64,000 nucleotides of DNA from Limosilactobacillus balticus (GTDB taxonomy: Bacteria; Bacillota; Bacilli; Lactobacillales; Lactobacillaceae). Each line of letters begins with the position of its first letter. Position 1 is the first letter of the stretch. Location of the stretch: NCBI RefSeq assembly GCF_014145615.1, contig NZ_JACIVH010000076.1, positions 58,758-122,757 on the forward strand, read 5' to 3'. This document shows positions 26,530 through 35,683 of this stretch, piece after piece. Position numbers and translations under genes: made by a program. The notes under the pieces were generated by a model. It searched no databases. It saw only the letters and a program-made list of their open reading frames with translations, and had not been told where the DNA came from.

Positions 26530-27558
26530 TTATTCTTCCTCATTTGAAGTTGGATCTTCTGATGATTCAGTCGATGATGCTTCTTCTGGAGAGTCAACTT
26601 CTGCTATCTCTGCTGTGGCTTGTGATTCTTCATCAATAATCTCCATATGATCTGTTCTCACGGCCAGGGCAGAACGGTTTGCTAAATACCATTCGCGAAC
26701 TAGGTCGTAATGAAGCAATACATCAAAGAATGAAATTTGCTCATCAGAATCTTTAACTAAGAAGGCCCACTCTTGACTATAATCATCCGGATCAAAAGCA
26801 ATGTCAAGTTTTGTACCCTGATCTAATAGTAACTCAGCCCCATTGTTCCGTGGCAAATTTATCAACATGTAATCTTCATCAGCAGTTGCAACAAATAAGC
26901 GGTCAATTACTGTTAATGGAAGTTCAGGCTTATTCAACATGAAGCGACGATCATTAGCAGTTGCTAAAATACCTAGATCAATCGTGAAATCAAGATCTTT
27001 TTGCAAGTATTTAGCAAAATCAATCAAAGGTTTAACCGCATCACGTAATTCAAGGTCAGTATGATGTTTAAGCGCATAAACGATAAAATAATTTACCAAT
27101 GCGCGGTTATTAAATTGCATTAATTTATCTTCTAAACTTAGGTAGAAAAGTGGTTCATGCTGACTTTGCTCTGTAAAAGCAGCCTCACCACGACTATCGA
27201 CCTCAAATTTAAAAACAGCTTCACTGCCAATAGCCGCAACAGTTGCTTCAAACTCATGGCTTAATTCATTTTCTGCAACATTAACAGCTACATCACCATG
27301 CATTTTTAATAGGCGATCCATAAAAATCAGATAATAATCAGCCGCTTTATAGTGTGGTGGAAAATTAATAAACGCGTTCGCCAAATCCATTTTTGCTAGT
27401 TTATTAGTGGCTGATAGCAAATTCTTAGCATCCTTGGTCTGAGCTAACTGATCTAGGAGGTCAACATACTTTTGTCCAAGACTTAAAACATCTTTAAATG
27501 AATCAGAAAGAGCCTGGACCCGTTCACTAGGAGAAGTCACGATTCGATTATTGCTCAT
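26530..27558 (-). CDS. Uncharacterised protein with acidic C-terminal tail
   Basis: This protein (342 residues from the chosen ATG) has no motif I recognise. The first 60 residues are helical; the middle is mixed alpha/beta with several FF/YF and DLG segments; the last 35 residues are low-complexity Glu/Ser/Thr (SPEEASSTESSEDPTSNEEE). There is no signal peptide or membrane helix, so it is probably cytoplasmic. The ATG at 27556-27558 has a GGTGG site; ten codons of frame upstream overlap the previous gene. The start overlaps the upstream gene by 11 bases. Confidence 0.7.
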   Translation of the reverse strand: MSNNRIVTSPSERVQALSDSFKDVLSLGQKYVDLLDQLAQTKDAKNLLSATNKLAKMDLANAFINFPPHYKAADYYLIFMDRLLKMHGDVAVNVAENELSHEFEATVAAIGSEAVFKFEVDSRGEAAFTEQSQHEPLFYLSLEDKLMQFNNRALVNYFIVYALKHHTDLELRDAVKPLIDFAKYLQKDLDFTIDLGILATANDRRFMLNKPELPLTVIDRLFVATADEDYMLINLPRNNGAELLLDQGTKLDIAFDPDDYSQEWAFLVKDSDEQISFFDVLLHYDLVREWYLANRSALAVRTDHMEIIDEESQATAEIAEVDSPEEASSTESSEDPTSNEEE

Positions 27559-28435
27559 CGTCGTCCACCTGCTTTCCTTCTGATTCATTTAAACTAGCTA
27601 AATAATTAGCATATAAATTGCGATTAGCTAATTCGAAATCTTCAAAGCTGCCAAAAGTATCGATAATACTCTTTTGTTCGTAACTCAAAATTGTATTCTC
27701 TTTTGATAAGGACAAGACAACCCGTTCATTATCCTTAATAGTTTGGGCTGCATTACGAGACTCTTCTTCTTGATCCTCTAACTTTTGTAATTGTTCAACC
27801 AGTTCCTGGCGACTCTCCTTGTTCCGGCTTGATTCCCAAATACCAGAACGTGAACTAATCTCTTTTAACTGTTCTTGAAGAGCTTCCTTTCGCTCCTCAC
27901 GTTCTCGTTGATGATCAATTAAATCTTGAAGACGGTCATTTTCACTAGAAATTTTACTAATACGCTCACTATTGTAACGTTTATTGTCACGTGCCAGTTC
28001 AAAAGCTGTCCGTAATTTATCATATTCCGTTTGGTCAAAAGAAAAGCGGACATTTAAAACGTCTAATTCACCAAATTGACGTCGATCCCACCAGTTACCA
28101 AAATAAATCCGGTAGTGGCCAGTTTGGTATTCTTCATAATAAAAGAAGGGGTAGGTTTTACCCAAATATTTAATTAAGTTTTCACTAAGGTAATTACTTA
28201 ATTGATCAGCCAAATCATCGACTAGGTTCATTACACCTTTATCATTTGGTTGTTGTTCCCGATGTTCAATCTCTTTAGCATAGCGCTGGTTATCTAGCAA
28301 TTGGTAAATTTCCCGATCACGATGGTTTGAGATCGCATCATTAAAGCGTCGCAAATACTTTATTTTCGTAATAATTTGTTGATTGATGACTTGAGTAACA
28401 TCAAGTGAATCACTATTAGTTTCTACACTCGCCAT
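27548..28435 (-). CDS. Uncharacterised coiled-coil protein
   Basis: This protein (295 residues from the chosen ATG) is the first gene of the three-gene operon. Residues about 1-75 are helical and charged; about 75-145 hold a compact region rich in aromatics (YPFFYYEEYQTGHYRIYFGNWW region); about 145-255 form a long coiled coil rich in Glu, Arg, Gln. This resembles structural or scaffold proteins, but I know no function. ATG 28433-28435 is 7 bases after AAGGAG; an ATG two codons upstream is too close to that site. Confidence 0.7.
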   Translation of the reverse strand: MASVETNSDSLDVTQVINQQIITKIKYLRRFNDAISNHRDREIYQLLDNQRYAKEIEHREQQPNDKGVMNLVDDLADQLSNYLSENLIKYLGKTYPFFYYEEYQTGHYRIYFGNWWDRRQFGELDVLNVRFSFDQTEYDKLRTAFELARDNKRYNSERISKISSENDRLQDLIDHQREREERKEALQEQLKEISSRSGIWESSRNKESRQELVEQLQKLEDQEEESRNAAQTIKDNERVVLSLSKENTILSYEQKSIIDTFGSFEDFELANRNLYANYLASLNESEGKQVDDDEQ

Positions 28436-28555
28436 AAGCATGCTCCTTGTCTAAATAACTACCTATTATAATAAATAACTTTACTACCTTTTTTCCACTC
28501 TTTTTAAATTTTTTTCAAAAACTTTATATTTTTTGCACGAATCTGGTTTTACAAA

Positions 28556-28603
28556 GGCAAAAATAAAAGACTTTCCGTTATGAAAAGCCTTTATTTTTCC
28601 CAT
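28556..28603 (-). terminator. Terminator after the SufT-like gene
   Basis: An imperfect 17-base inverted repeat (AAAAATAAAAGACTTTC and GAAAAGCCTTTATTTTT) lies just past the stop codon and ends in TTTTATTTTT on the minus strand. Confidence 0.7.
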
Positions 28604-28620
28604 ATCCAATTATCTAAATA

Positions 28621-28935
28621 TTAATGAACCCCTAACGACAATTTAGCAAAGCGGCTCATGCGGTCAATCGTCCAAGCAGGTTCCCAGACAAATTCTACAT
28701 CAACATTTTTTACCTCTGGAACCTCTTTTACCGCTTTAACTACCATCTCAGCCAACACATTTGTTAACGGGCATCCCATTGTCGTTAGCGTCATTTCAAT
28801 CAAACATATTCCATCATTATCGAGATCAATTGTATAAACAAGACCCAAATTAACAATATCAATATGAAGTTCGGGATCAATGACTGTTGCTAATTGTTGG
28901 ACAATATCATCTTTAATTGATTGTTTGTCTCTCAT
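28621..28935 (-). CDS. SufT/MIP18 family iron-sulfur assembly factor (DUF59)
   Basis: The 104-residue protein has the DUF59 fold with DPELHIDIVNLGLVY, the conserved Cys in TTMGCPLT and a C-terminal WxPxW-like segment (VWEPAWTIDRMS). These proteins help mature Fe-S proteins. It lies next to and in the same direction as L-serine dehydratase, which carries an oxygen-sensitive 4Fe-4S cluster, so a role in maturing that enzyme is a reasonable inference. Confidence 0.88.
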   Translation of the reverse strand: MRDKQSIKDDIVQQLATVIDPELHIDIVNLGLVYTIDLDNDGICLIEMTLTTMGCPLTNVLAEMVVKAVKEVPEVKNVDVEFVWEPAWTIDRMSRFAKLSLGVH

Positions 28936-28953
28936 AAGTCTTACCTACTTAAA

Positions 28954-29835
28954 TTAAGCATTATCACCAAATATTTTTGCACGTATTGCTTGGCCTGTAG
29001 GAGTTCCCGCTAAGCCGCCAAGTCCTGTCTCCCTTAATGTTTCCGGAAGTCCATGACCTACTTTATCTAACGCTTCAATACATTCATCAGCTGGAATAAC
29101 GCTTACGCAACCTGCTAATGCCATATCTGCAGAAAGCAATGCATTACCTGCACCAATTGCATTTCGCTTAACACAAGGAACTTCAACAAGCCCTGCAATG
29201 GGATCACAAACTAATCCTAGGAGATTTGCAATCGCCATAGCAAGCGCTTGAGAACTTTGCTCCGCTGTGCCACCAGCAACTTCTACCGCCGCGGCTGCAC
29301 CCATCGCAGAAGCACTTCCAACTTCTGCCTGACATCCACCAGTCGCACCGGCTATCCCAGCGTGATTTGCTATTACCATACCTAGGCCACCTGCAGTAAA
29401 TAAAAACCGAACCATTTGTTCTTCATCTAATTTCAATCGATTTTCAAGCATGAAAATAATACCAGGTAAAGTTCCTGCAGAGCCGGCTGTTGGTGTAGCA
29501 CAGACTATGCCCATAGATGCATTGACTTCATTTGTAGCAATAGCATCTTGAATTGCTTCCATCATGGAATCACCAGAAAGCGAACGATGTTTTTTGCGAT
29601 ACTCTTTAATTTTAACGGCTTCTCCTCCCGTTAATCCTGTTTTTGAAAATACTCCCTCCCCTTCTGAGCCTTTTTTTACAGCAGCACGCATCGTTTGTAA
29701 ATTACGCTTCATTTTATCCCAAACTTCATGACGTGGCAAACCTGATAAATTACATTCTTGCTCAATGATTAATTCCGAAATAGGTTTTCCTGAGTCCATT
29801 GAATCTTTTACAATCTCTTTGATACTGTCATACAT
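28954..29835 (-). CDS. sdaAA: L-serine dehydratase, iron-sulfur-dependent, alpha subunit
   Basis: With SdaAB it deaminates L-serine to pyruvate and ammonia. The 293-residue chain has CATPTAGSAGTLPG and three likely 4Fe-4S cysteines in GGCQAEVG, LVCDPIAG and VEVPCVKR. The ATG at 29833-29835 has GGGGAG upstream; the open frame upstream overlaps sdaAB. The gene order sdaAB-sdaAA is the usual one for the two-subunit form. Confidence 0.95.
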   Translation of the reverse strand: MYDSIKEIVKDSMDSGKPISELIIEQECNLSGLPRHEVWDKMKRNLQTMRAAVKKGSEGEGVFSKTGLTGGEAVKIKEYRKKHRSLSGDSMMEAIQDAIATNEVNASMGIVCATPTAGSAGTLPGIIFMLENRLKLDEEQMVRFLFTAGGLGMVIANHAGIAGATGGCQAEVGSASAMGAAAAVEVAGGTAEQSSQALAMAIANLLGLVCDPIAGLVEVPCVKRNAIGAGNALLSADMALAGCVSVIPADECIEALDKVGHGLPETLRETGLGGLAGTPTGQAIRAKIFGDNA

Positions 29836-29857
29836 CGTGAACACTCCCCAATTAACC

Positions 29858-30520
29858 TTATAAGCAAATAATATTTTCAAATTTTTCTTTTAATTCTTTA
29901 ACTACTTTATCTTGTATATAGTTTTTTATATCGTATTCATATATATCACAGTCTTCTCCCTGTAACACTTGTTTACGACTAAATGGAGCAACCTTTTCAA
30001 GTTCAGTAGTAACAGGAATAGCATTCTCATGTTTCTTTTCTTTATCTACAAAAATAATAATCGGCAATGGACCAGATGGTTTAACTTCAACATCATGTAA
30101 TACAAAATCTCTAATTTCGATTGCACCACCACCAATTGAGCATCCTGAAATTCTAGCCTTTTTACCCGGTGCACTCATCTCTAAGACTGCTGTATTAGGG
30201 TGATGGATAGGACTTTCTCCAGGTTCTTCAACAAACCGAATATCTATTCCATTTTCTTTAGCAATTTCAGGAGCATTAGGCACACGTGGATCGTCTGTAG
30301 CAAAGCCCATTACTCCGGCTGCAATGGCATAATCTGTACCATGTCCTCTATGAGTTTGAGCAAATGATCCATAATAATGAACAGTAACTTTCTTAGGAGT
30401 TTCCCCAAACAATTTATTTCCTGCTTGACCAATTGCTACAGCTCCCGCTGTATGTGAACTAGATGGTCCGATCATAATAGGGCCAATAATATCAAAAACG
30501 CTTCTATAATTTGCACTCAT
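29858..30520 (-). CDS. sdaAB: L-serine dehydratase, iron-sulfur-dependent, beta subunit
   Basis: The 220-residue subunit has the signature IGPIMIGPSSSHTAGA at its N terminus and GGSIGGGAIEI-type glycine-rich sequence (GCSIGGGAIEI). The C terminus holds the ACT-like region reduced in length. It pairs with SdaAA downstream; the EIIC-like permease gene is upstream in the same operon. Confidence 0.95.
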   Translation of the reverse strand: MSANYRSVFDIIGPIMIGPSSSHTAGAVAIGQAGNKLFGETPKKVTVHYYGSFAQTHRGHGTDYAIAAGVMGFATDDPRVPNAPEIAKENGIDIRFVEEPGESPIHHPNTAVLEMSAPGKKARISGCSIGGGAIEIRDFVLHDVEVKPSGPLPIIIFVDKEKKHENAIPVTTELEKVAPFSRKQVLQGEDCDIYEYDIKNYIQDKVVKELKEKFENIICL

Positions 30521-30567
30521 TTTTTAGTCCTCTTTTCTATCATCTAAAACAATCAGTAATAAAAGCA

Positions 30568-31605
30568 TTATCTTTCTTTAACAATGTCACCTTTACGAAT
30601 TTCAGAAACGGTATGAATTTTGAAGTTTCTAAATACCCAGTGACCGATATAAGCCCAAATAGTACTATTTATAAGAATTAAAATTACTGCTTCTAATGTC
30701 TTCAACCATGGGTTCATTCCAAACACAACAATTAGTCCAGCCCAAGGGGTAGCCATTCCAGTAACTCGAACTACTAATCCAAAGGCCGTGACTATAATTC
30801 CATTAACTGCTCCTGCAACCAAATTAGTTAGAAAAATCGGAATTGGATTAGCAGAAATTATATCTAATTGTGTTAAAGGTTCAATAGTGACAGCAATTGT
30901 AGTCGCTCTATCACCAAATTTCATCAATCTGAAAAATGAGAAATTCAAGAATGAATTACCTGTACATCCCAAAGCCCCAATAGCCATTGGAACACCTAGT
31001 AAATTAATCAAGCTAGTCAATACCATCGAAGATAATGGAGTCATTCCGACTAACGGAATGATTCCTCCTAAGATAGCTCCCATTACCCATGGATTACTGT
31101 TTTCTGCTTGTTTTATTGATCCTCCGATTACTTGCAGAATTGCCATAACTCCTGGTTGAATTAAAATTGCAATTCCATTAGCAAGTAATGGAGCAATTAA
31201 GATAACTACAATCAAATCAAGTCCACCGGTAACACGTTTTTCGATTTCTTTAACAAGAAAAGAAATCAAATATGCAGCAATAAATGCAGGAAGTAATTTA
31301 AATTTAATTAAAGAAATACCAATAATCATTGAAAAAACGGGACTAATACCAAAAGCTAATGGTACTAACGCTCCAGCAGCCAAGCCACCCATCGATCCCA
31401 TGATATTACCAACTTGTTCAGCAAATTGAACATGGAAGACCTCACCAATTGCGTAACTAAGAAATGCTTGTGGCAAGAATGTGGCACATGCAGCACCTGA
31501 TAATGCACTTACTGATTGTTTACCGTGAGGAGCCTTAAACGTAAACAAACTCATTGCAGCAATAACCAGGAAGAGCATTACAACACCTATAAGAATAGAT
31601 AACAT
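30568..31605 (-). CDS. EIIC-like (PTS_EIIC_2 type) membrane permease
   Basis: This 345-residue membrane protein has about nine to ten hydrophobic segments with glycine-rich loops (GALVPLAFGISP, GGIIPLVGMTPLSS, GCTGNSFLNFS). It resembles the EIIC-type permeases found without EIIA/EIIB partners. It is the first gene of the serine dehydratase operon, so transport of serine or a related substrate is a fair guess; sugar transport, as such proteins are often annotated, is less likely here. Confidence 0.75.
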   Translation of the reverse strand: MLSILIGVVMLFLVIAAMSLFTFKAPHGKQSVSALSGAACATFLPQAFLSYAIGEVFHVQFAEQVGNIMGSMGGLAAGALVPLAFGISPVFSMIIGISLIKFKLLPAFIAAYLISFLVKEIEKRVTGGLDLIVVILIAPLLANGIAILIQPGVMAILQVIGGSIKQAENSNPWVMGAILGGIIPLVGMTPLSSMVLTSLINLLGVPMAIGALGCTGNSFLNFSFFRLMKFGDRATTIAVTIEPLTQLDIISANPIPIFLTNLVAGAVNGIIVTAFGLVVRVTGMATPWAGLIVVFGMNPWLKTLEAVILILINSTIWAYIGHWVFRNFKIHTVSEIRKGDIVKER

Positions 31606-31691
31606 ATGCTTAACCTTCTTTATTTTTTATTAATAATTAATTACCGGTGACGTCTCAATCCAGAATGATAATAAATTATTATTACGATAAT

Positions 31692-31728
31692 AGTATATCG
31701 TGTTGTTGTGAACTTGTAAACGCTGTTA
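31692..31728 (-). promoter_or_regulatory. Promoter of the serine dehydratase operon with cre-like site
   Basis: On the minus strand, TTTACA (31715-31720) and TATACT (31692-31697) are 17 bases apart. Overlapping the -35 box, TTGTAAACGCTGTTA (plus strand 31714-31728) differs from the CcpA cre consensus at one end position. A small palindrome TAATAA-A-TTATTA lies near the expected start at about 31670-31684. The rest of the 31606-32046 gap is AT-rich with no gene visible. Confidence 0.6.
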
Positions 31729-31966
31729 ATAAAATTTAATCACATATAATTTTTATTCTCACACATGATAATAGCTTAATATCGTGCAATACATCGTATT
31801 TGAGGCAATAAACATTTTCTTGTTAAAGTTTTTTCAAATAATTTTTTATTATCCATAACGATTTATCGAAGTGATAATTTTCAGTTATAGAAATTGCTTT
31901 TTTTATTAAAAAGAGCTAAAATTAATTAATTTAATTTCATATATTAATATATTTTTTGTCAGATAG

Positions 31967-31996
31967 GATGATGGCTCCCCCCCCCCCATCATTTTT
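31967..31996 (+). promoter_or_regulatory. C-tract hairpin (attenuator-like) before the YheO-type regulator
   Basis: ATGATGG (31968-31974) and CCATCAT (31986-31992) form a seven-base stem followed by TTTTT. The loop and 3' arm hold a run of 11 C bases (31977-31987), striking in this AT-rich gap. It sits 50 bases before the regulator's ATG. Confidence 0.55.
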
Positions 31997-32046
31997 AAGT
32001 TGTTAATCATAAAATATTTTTTAATTTAAAGAAAGAAGTATCAATC

Positions 32047-32754
32047 ATGTCGAACGAGAAGATTAAAGACTATATAAAAAGATATATTCCACTAGCTGAT
32101 TTTATAGCTGATATATTGGGTCCCAATAGTGAGGTCGTTTTAAATGATGTCACTGATTTAGATCACGCAGTTGTCTATATTAAGAACCCAACAATAACTA
32201 ATCGTAAAATTGGAGATCCTGCTTCAAATTTCGTTTTAAAAATAATGAAAGACGGAATTGGTGATGACACAAATTATATTGCTAATTATTCTGGCAAATC
32301 TAAAATTCATCCTCATATAAGAGCTTCTACTTTCTTTATTAGAAAGCAAAAAAAAGTTGTAGGGATGCTTTGTATAAATATTGATCAAGAACCTTTAGAA
32401 AAGCTCGCTAAGCAAATAGATGAGTTCAGAAAATTATTTGAAGTTAAGACAGCACCTATTGGAGAATTTAAAAATCATAATTCAAATAATCCACAGCCAA
32501 CTACTGTCTCTGAAAACTTCAATAATTCTGTAAATTCTTTAGCTAATAATGCTGTGCAAAGAAAAGAAAAAGAACTTGGTATCACTGTTAAATATTTTCA
32601 ACAAGAACAAAAGATTGAACTTATTAAAGATTTATATGAAGAAGGCTATTTCTTACTAAAAGACTCTATTAAAGTCATTGCCGAATATCTTGATAGTTCA
32701 ATACCAACAATTTATCGTTATTTAAATAAAGTAAAACAATCAAGCACTAAATAA
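32047..32754 (+). CDS. YheO-like PAS and helix-turn-helix transcriptional regulator
   Basis: The 235-residue protein has a YheO-like PAS domain (about 10-115; SEVVLNDVTDLDHAVVYIKN) and a C-terminal HTH_22-type helix-turn-helix (about 190-232; VIAEYLDSSIPTIYRYLNK). The linker is Asn-rich. Such regulators respond to amino acids or related metabolites, for example DauR. It is divergent from the serine dehydratase operon, so it is likely its regulator. Start ATG 32047 has a weak AAAGAAAG site. Confidence 0.85.
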   Translation: MSNEKIKDYIKRYIPLADFIADILGPNSEVVLNDVTDLDHAVVYIKNPTITNRKIGDPASNFVLKIMKDGIGDDTNYIANYSGKSKIHPHIRASTFFIRKQKKVVGMLCINIDQEPLEKLAKQIDEFRKLFEVKTAPIGEFKNHNSNNPQPTTVSENFNNSVNSLANNAVQRKEKELGITVKYFQQEQKIELIKDLYEEGYFLLKDSIKVIAEYLDSSIPTIYRYLNKVKQSSTK

Positions 32755-32810
32755 AAAAGCTTCTATTTAACCGTATTCCCAGAGTTGAAAATCAGCTCTG
32801 AGGGTATTTT

Positions 32811-33175
32811 ATGACCAAAATTAGTGTTAATACTAAGATTAAAGCTGTTGAAGAGTATGCCGACGGGACAGCTAGCTTAGCTGCTATAAGAATTAAATAT
32901 GGAATCGCTCAACTTGATTTAAACTCACTTCAGCAATTAGCTAAATAGTTACATCTACTGGTTATCATCTTCACACTGATCGAGAATGGCATTCTCAACA
33001 TCGAGCTTGGCGAAAGCTGCTTCAAAAAGGATAAGTTAATAAAGTATGTCACATAAGTCAAGAGGAATTAAGCCAAGCAATTAACAAACGGATTCACTTT
33101 TATAATGAACGCCATATTCAGATAAAACTAGGCAACTAAACTCCACTGTAATATGAGCAGAATCTAGTTGCCTAG
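32811..33175 (+). pseudogene. Decayed IS3-family transposase remnant
   Basis: Three pieces of an IS3-type transposase remain in order. 32811-32948 encodes an OrfA-like helix-turn-helix start (IKAVEEYADGTASLAAI). 32960-33034 encodes an OrfB piece HLHTDREWHSQHRAW, like the HSDxGxQY region. About 33056-33175 encodes FYNERHIQIKLGN followed by stops and TPL-YEQ, like the OrfB C terminus. Most of the catalytic core is deleted and several stops are present, so it is inactive. I did not find the inverted-repeat ends. Confidence 0.75.
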
Positions 33176-33250
33176 AAAAAGATTTATTCAATTTCAAAGT
33201 AAGAATATACAAGTTTCAACTTTAAGGGTATATCATTTTAGGAAGCTTTT

Positions 33251-34216
33251 TTATTTAGTATCCAGATTCAAATCATTCAGTGCATTCAATGTAGTCTTTT
33301 TAAGGGTGCCAACAGTTTTTCTCATTGCGTTTTTCTCAGTACTATTTAAGGGTACTTCTATAACCCTTTCTATACCATTAGTACCCATAATGGCTGGTGT
33401 TCCAACAAAAACATCATTATAACCATATTGTCCATTTAAATAACACCCAACTGTTATCATTTCATGTTCATTTCTTAAAATAGCTTTAACTATTTTCATA
33501 ATTGCCGTTGCAACGCCATAATAAGTAGCACCTTTTTTATCTATAATTTGATATGCTTTATCCCTAACAGATTTTTCAATATTGTATAAGTCTGTTAAAG
33601 TCAATCCATTTTGTGAAATTAGCTTTAATAAAGGTATACCTCCAATCTTAGCAGCTGAATAAGCAGCAAATTCAGAATCACCATGCTCTCCTAAAATATT
33701 AATATCTACATTCTTAGGATTTATTTCAAATTTTTTTGATAATGCGATTTTTAATCTAGCTGAATCTAAAGAAGTTCCTGTTCCTATAACTCGTTCTGGA
33801 GTAAAACCTGATTGCTTCAAAACAGCATAAGACATAATATCGACGGGATTAGCAGCTACAATAAAAATACCATCAAATCCACTTGCAATTACTTTATCTG
33901 TAATAGAAGTAATGATCTTAAAATTTTTAGTAACAAGTTGCAACCTACTTTCACCTGGCTTTTGTGGCGCTCCCGCACAGATAACTACTATATCGGCATC
34001 TTTACATGTATTATAGGTTGCAGCAGAATAAATCTTTATGTTTTCTAAGTATGGAATCGCATCTTCTAAATCTAGGGCATCTCCTTCTGCTTTCGACAAA
34101 GTATGATTTATTATTGCTAACTCTCCCACTATTCCTTGATGAAGTAATGCATAAGCGAATGAAGACCCCACAGCACCATCACCGATTAAAACAACCTTCC
34201 GATGGTTATTTTTCAT
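33251..34216 (-). CDS. ldh: L-lactate dehydrogenase
   Basis: It reduces pyruvate to L-lactate with NADH. The 321-residue protein has the NAD loop GDGAVGSS (12-19), the substrate-specific Gln in APQKPGESR with its catalytic Arg, the NPVD aspartate, and the active-site His in GEHGDSEF. This combination fits lactate rather than malate. It is flanked by an IS remnant and the serS terminator and is near the pyruvate-forming serine dehydratase. It may be an accessory copy beside a main ldh elsewhere. Confidence 0.92.
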   Translation of the reverse strand: MKNNHRKVVLIGDGAVGSSFAYALLHQGIVGELAIINHTLSKAEGDALDLEDAIPYLENIKIYSAATYNTCKDADIVVICAGAPQKPGESRLQLVTKNFKIITSITDKVIASGFDGIFIVAANPVDIMSYAVLKQSGFTPERVIGTGTSLDSARLKIALSKKFEINPKNVDINILGEHGDSEFAAYSAAKIGGIPLLKLISQNGLTLTDLYNIEKSVRDKAYQIIDKKGATYYGVATAIMKIVKAILRNEHEMITVGCYLNGQYGYNDVFVGTPAIMGTNGIERVIEVPLNSTEKNAMRKTVGTLKKTTLNALNDLNLDTK

Positions 34217-34304
34217 TCTTATCCCTCCTGAGTCAAATAAATTTATAAACTACACATATAACTATATCAGCTCGATAAAAAAATGTCATCACGATATTTT
34301 TTTA

Positions 34305-34341
34305 TCAAAAAAGGCCTAGTTAATAAAAACTAGGCCTTTTT
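34305..34341 (-). terminator. Terminator after serS
   Basis: AAAAAGGCCTAGTT pairs with AACTAGGCCTTTTT around a short loop. The symmetric A/T flanks allow function in both directions. Confidence 0.85.
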
Positions 34342-34366
34342 AATATGAGAATATTTAAATACTTAA

Positions 34367-35665
34367 CTATTTATTACGGAATGGAACCGCATTTTCTTTA
34401 GTAATTTTTGTGACTCCATGCATGTATGGAACTAAAATTTCAGGAATTGTAACTGAACCATCTTCATTTTGATAATTTTCAAGAATAGCAGCTACTGTAC
34501 GTCCAACAGCGAGCCCAGATCCATTTAAGGTATGAACATATTGTAATTTTCCATTTTCATCACGGAACTGAGTGTGCATTCGCCGAGCTTGGAAATCAAG
34601 ACAGTTAGAACAACTTGATACTTCACGATACTTATTTTGTGCCGGCATCCAAAGCTCAATATCATGTGTCATTGAAGCTGTAAAGCTCATATCACCTGTA
34701 GTTAACGTTATTACATGATAAGGTATATTAAGCTTTTTAAGGATATTTTCCCCATTAGCTGTCATCCTCTCTAATTCATCCCAAGAATCTTCTGGACGAG
34801 TATACTTAACCATTTCAACTTTATTAAATTGATGCATACGAATTAGTCCACGTGTATCACGCCCAGCAGCTCCCGCCTCTGAACGATAACATGGTGTTAA
34901 TGCAGTCACGTATACTGGAAGTTCCTTAGCAGGGATCACTTCTCCTGAATAATAATTGGTTAATGGAACTTCTGCAGTTGGAATAAGAGTCATATCTTCT
35001 CCATTTACTCTATATACACTTTCACGGAATTTAGGATATTGGCCCGTTCCATACATAGCAGAAGCCTTGACAATATATGGAGGTATCACTTCTGTATATC
35101 CATCCTTCATATGTTCATCTAACATGAAGTTATAAACTGCTCTTTCTAGTTGTGCACCCATTCCAAGATAGTATACAAACCGCGCACCTGAAACTTTAGC
35201 TGCACGATCAAAGTCTAAAATTCCAAGGTTTTCTCCAATATCCCAGTGATGTTTAGGTTCAAAATCAAAATGACGAATTTCTCCAACCTTACGTAGCTCC
35301 GTCGCTCCGTCTTCAGTTAAACTAACTGGGACTCCTTCATGCGGAATGTTAGGTAAACGAGACATTTTATCATGAAATTCCTCTTCATTTTTTGCTAATT
35401 TCTCGTCTAATTCTTTGATTTCGTTATTAATTTCTCGAACCTTAGCAATGGCTTCAGTTGCATCTTCATTTGCTTTTTTAGCATTTCCAATTTGGTCTGA
35501 GGCTTCATTACGCTTTGCTTTTAAGTTCTCTGTTTGTTGAAGTAATTCACGTCGAACTGCATCTAAACTCAATACTTCATCAATTTCCTCAGGCTTGACT
35601 CCACGAGTAGCTAACTTTTCCTTAAAAAAGCCAGGATCTTTACGAATCTTTTTAATATCTAACAT
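34367..35665 (-). CDS. serS: Seryl-tRNA synthetase
   Basis: SerRS charges tRNA-Ser. The 432-residue protein (from the ATG at 35663-35665) has an N-terminal coiled-coil arm (about 28-105) and the class II core with motif 2 ([23 protein letters not shown]) and motif 3 ([15 protein letters not shown]). An open frame continues 31 codons upstream, but that stretch is the T-box leader; AGGAGGT before this ATG decides the start. Confidence 0.97.
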   Translation of the reverse strand: MLDIKKIRKDPGFFKEKLATRGVKPEEIDEVLSLDAVRRELLQQTENLKAKRNEASDQIGNAKKANEDATEAIAKVREINNEIKELDEKLAKNEEEFHDKMSRLPNIPHEGVPVSLTEDGATELRKVGEIRHFDFEPKHHWDIGENLGILDFDRAAKVSGARFVYYLGMGAQLERAVYNFMLDEHMKDGYTEVIPPYIVKASAMYGTGQYPKFRESVYRVNGEDMTLIPTAEVPLTNYYSGEVIPAKELPVYVTALTPCYRSEAGAAGRDTRGLIRMHQFNKVEMVKYTRPEDSWDELERMTANGENILKKLNIPYHVITLTTGDMSFTASMTHDIELWMPAQNKYREVSSCSNCLDFQARRMHTQFRDENGKLQYVHTLNGSGLAVGRTVAAILENYQNEDGSVTIPEILVPYMHGVTKITKENAVPFRNK

Positions 35666-35683
35666 CTGATAATACCTCCTACA

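Noticed and set aside
32811..32948. 45-residue frame as an intact transposase or regulator
   Set aside because: The following OrfB pieces are interrupted by stops, so it is part of a decayed element.
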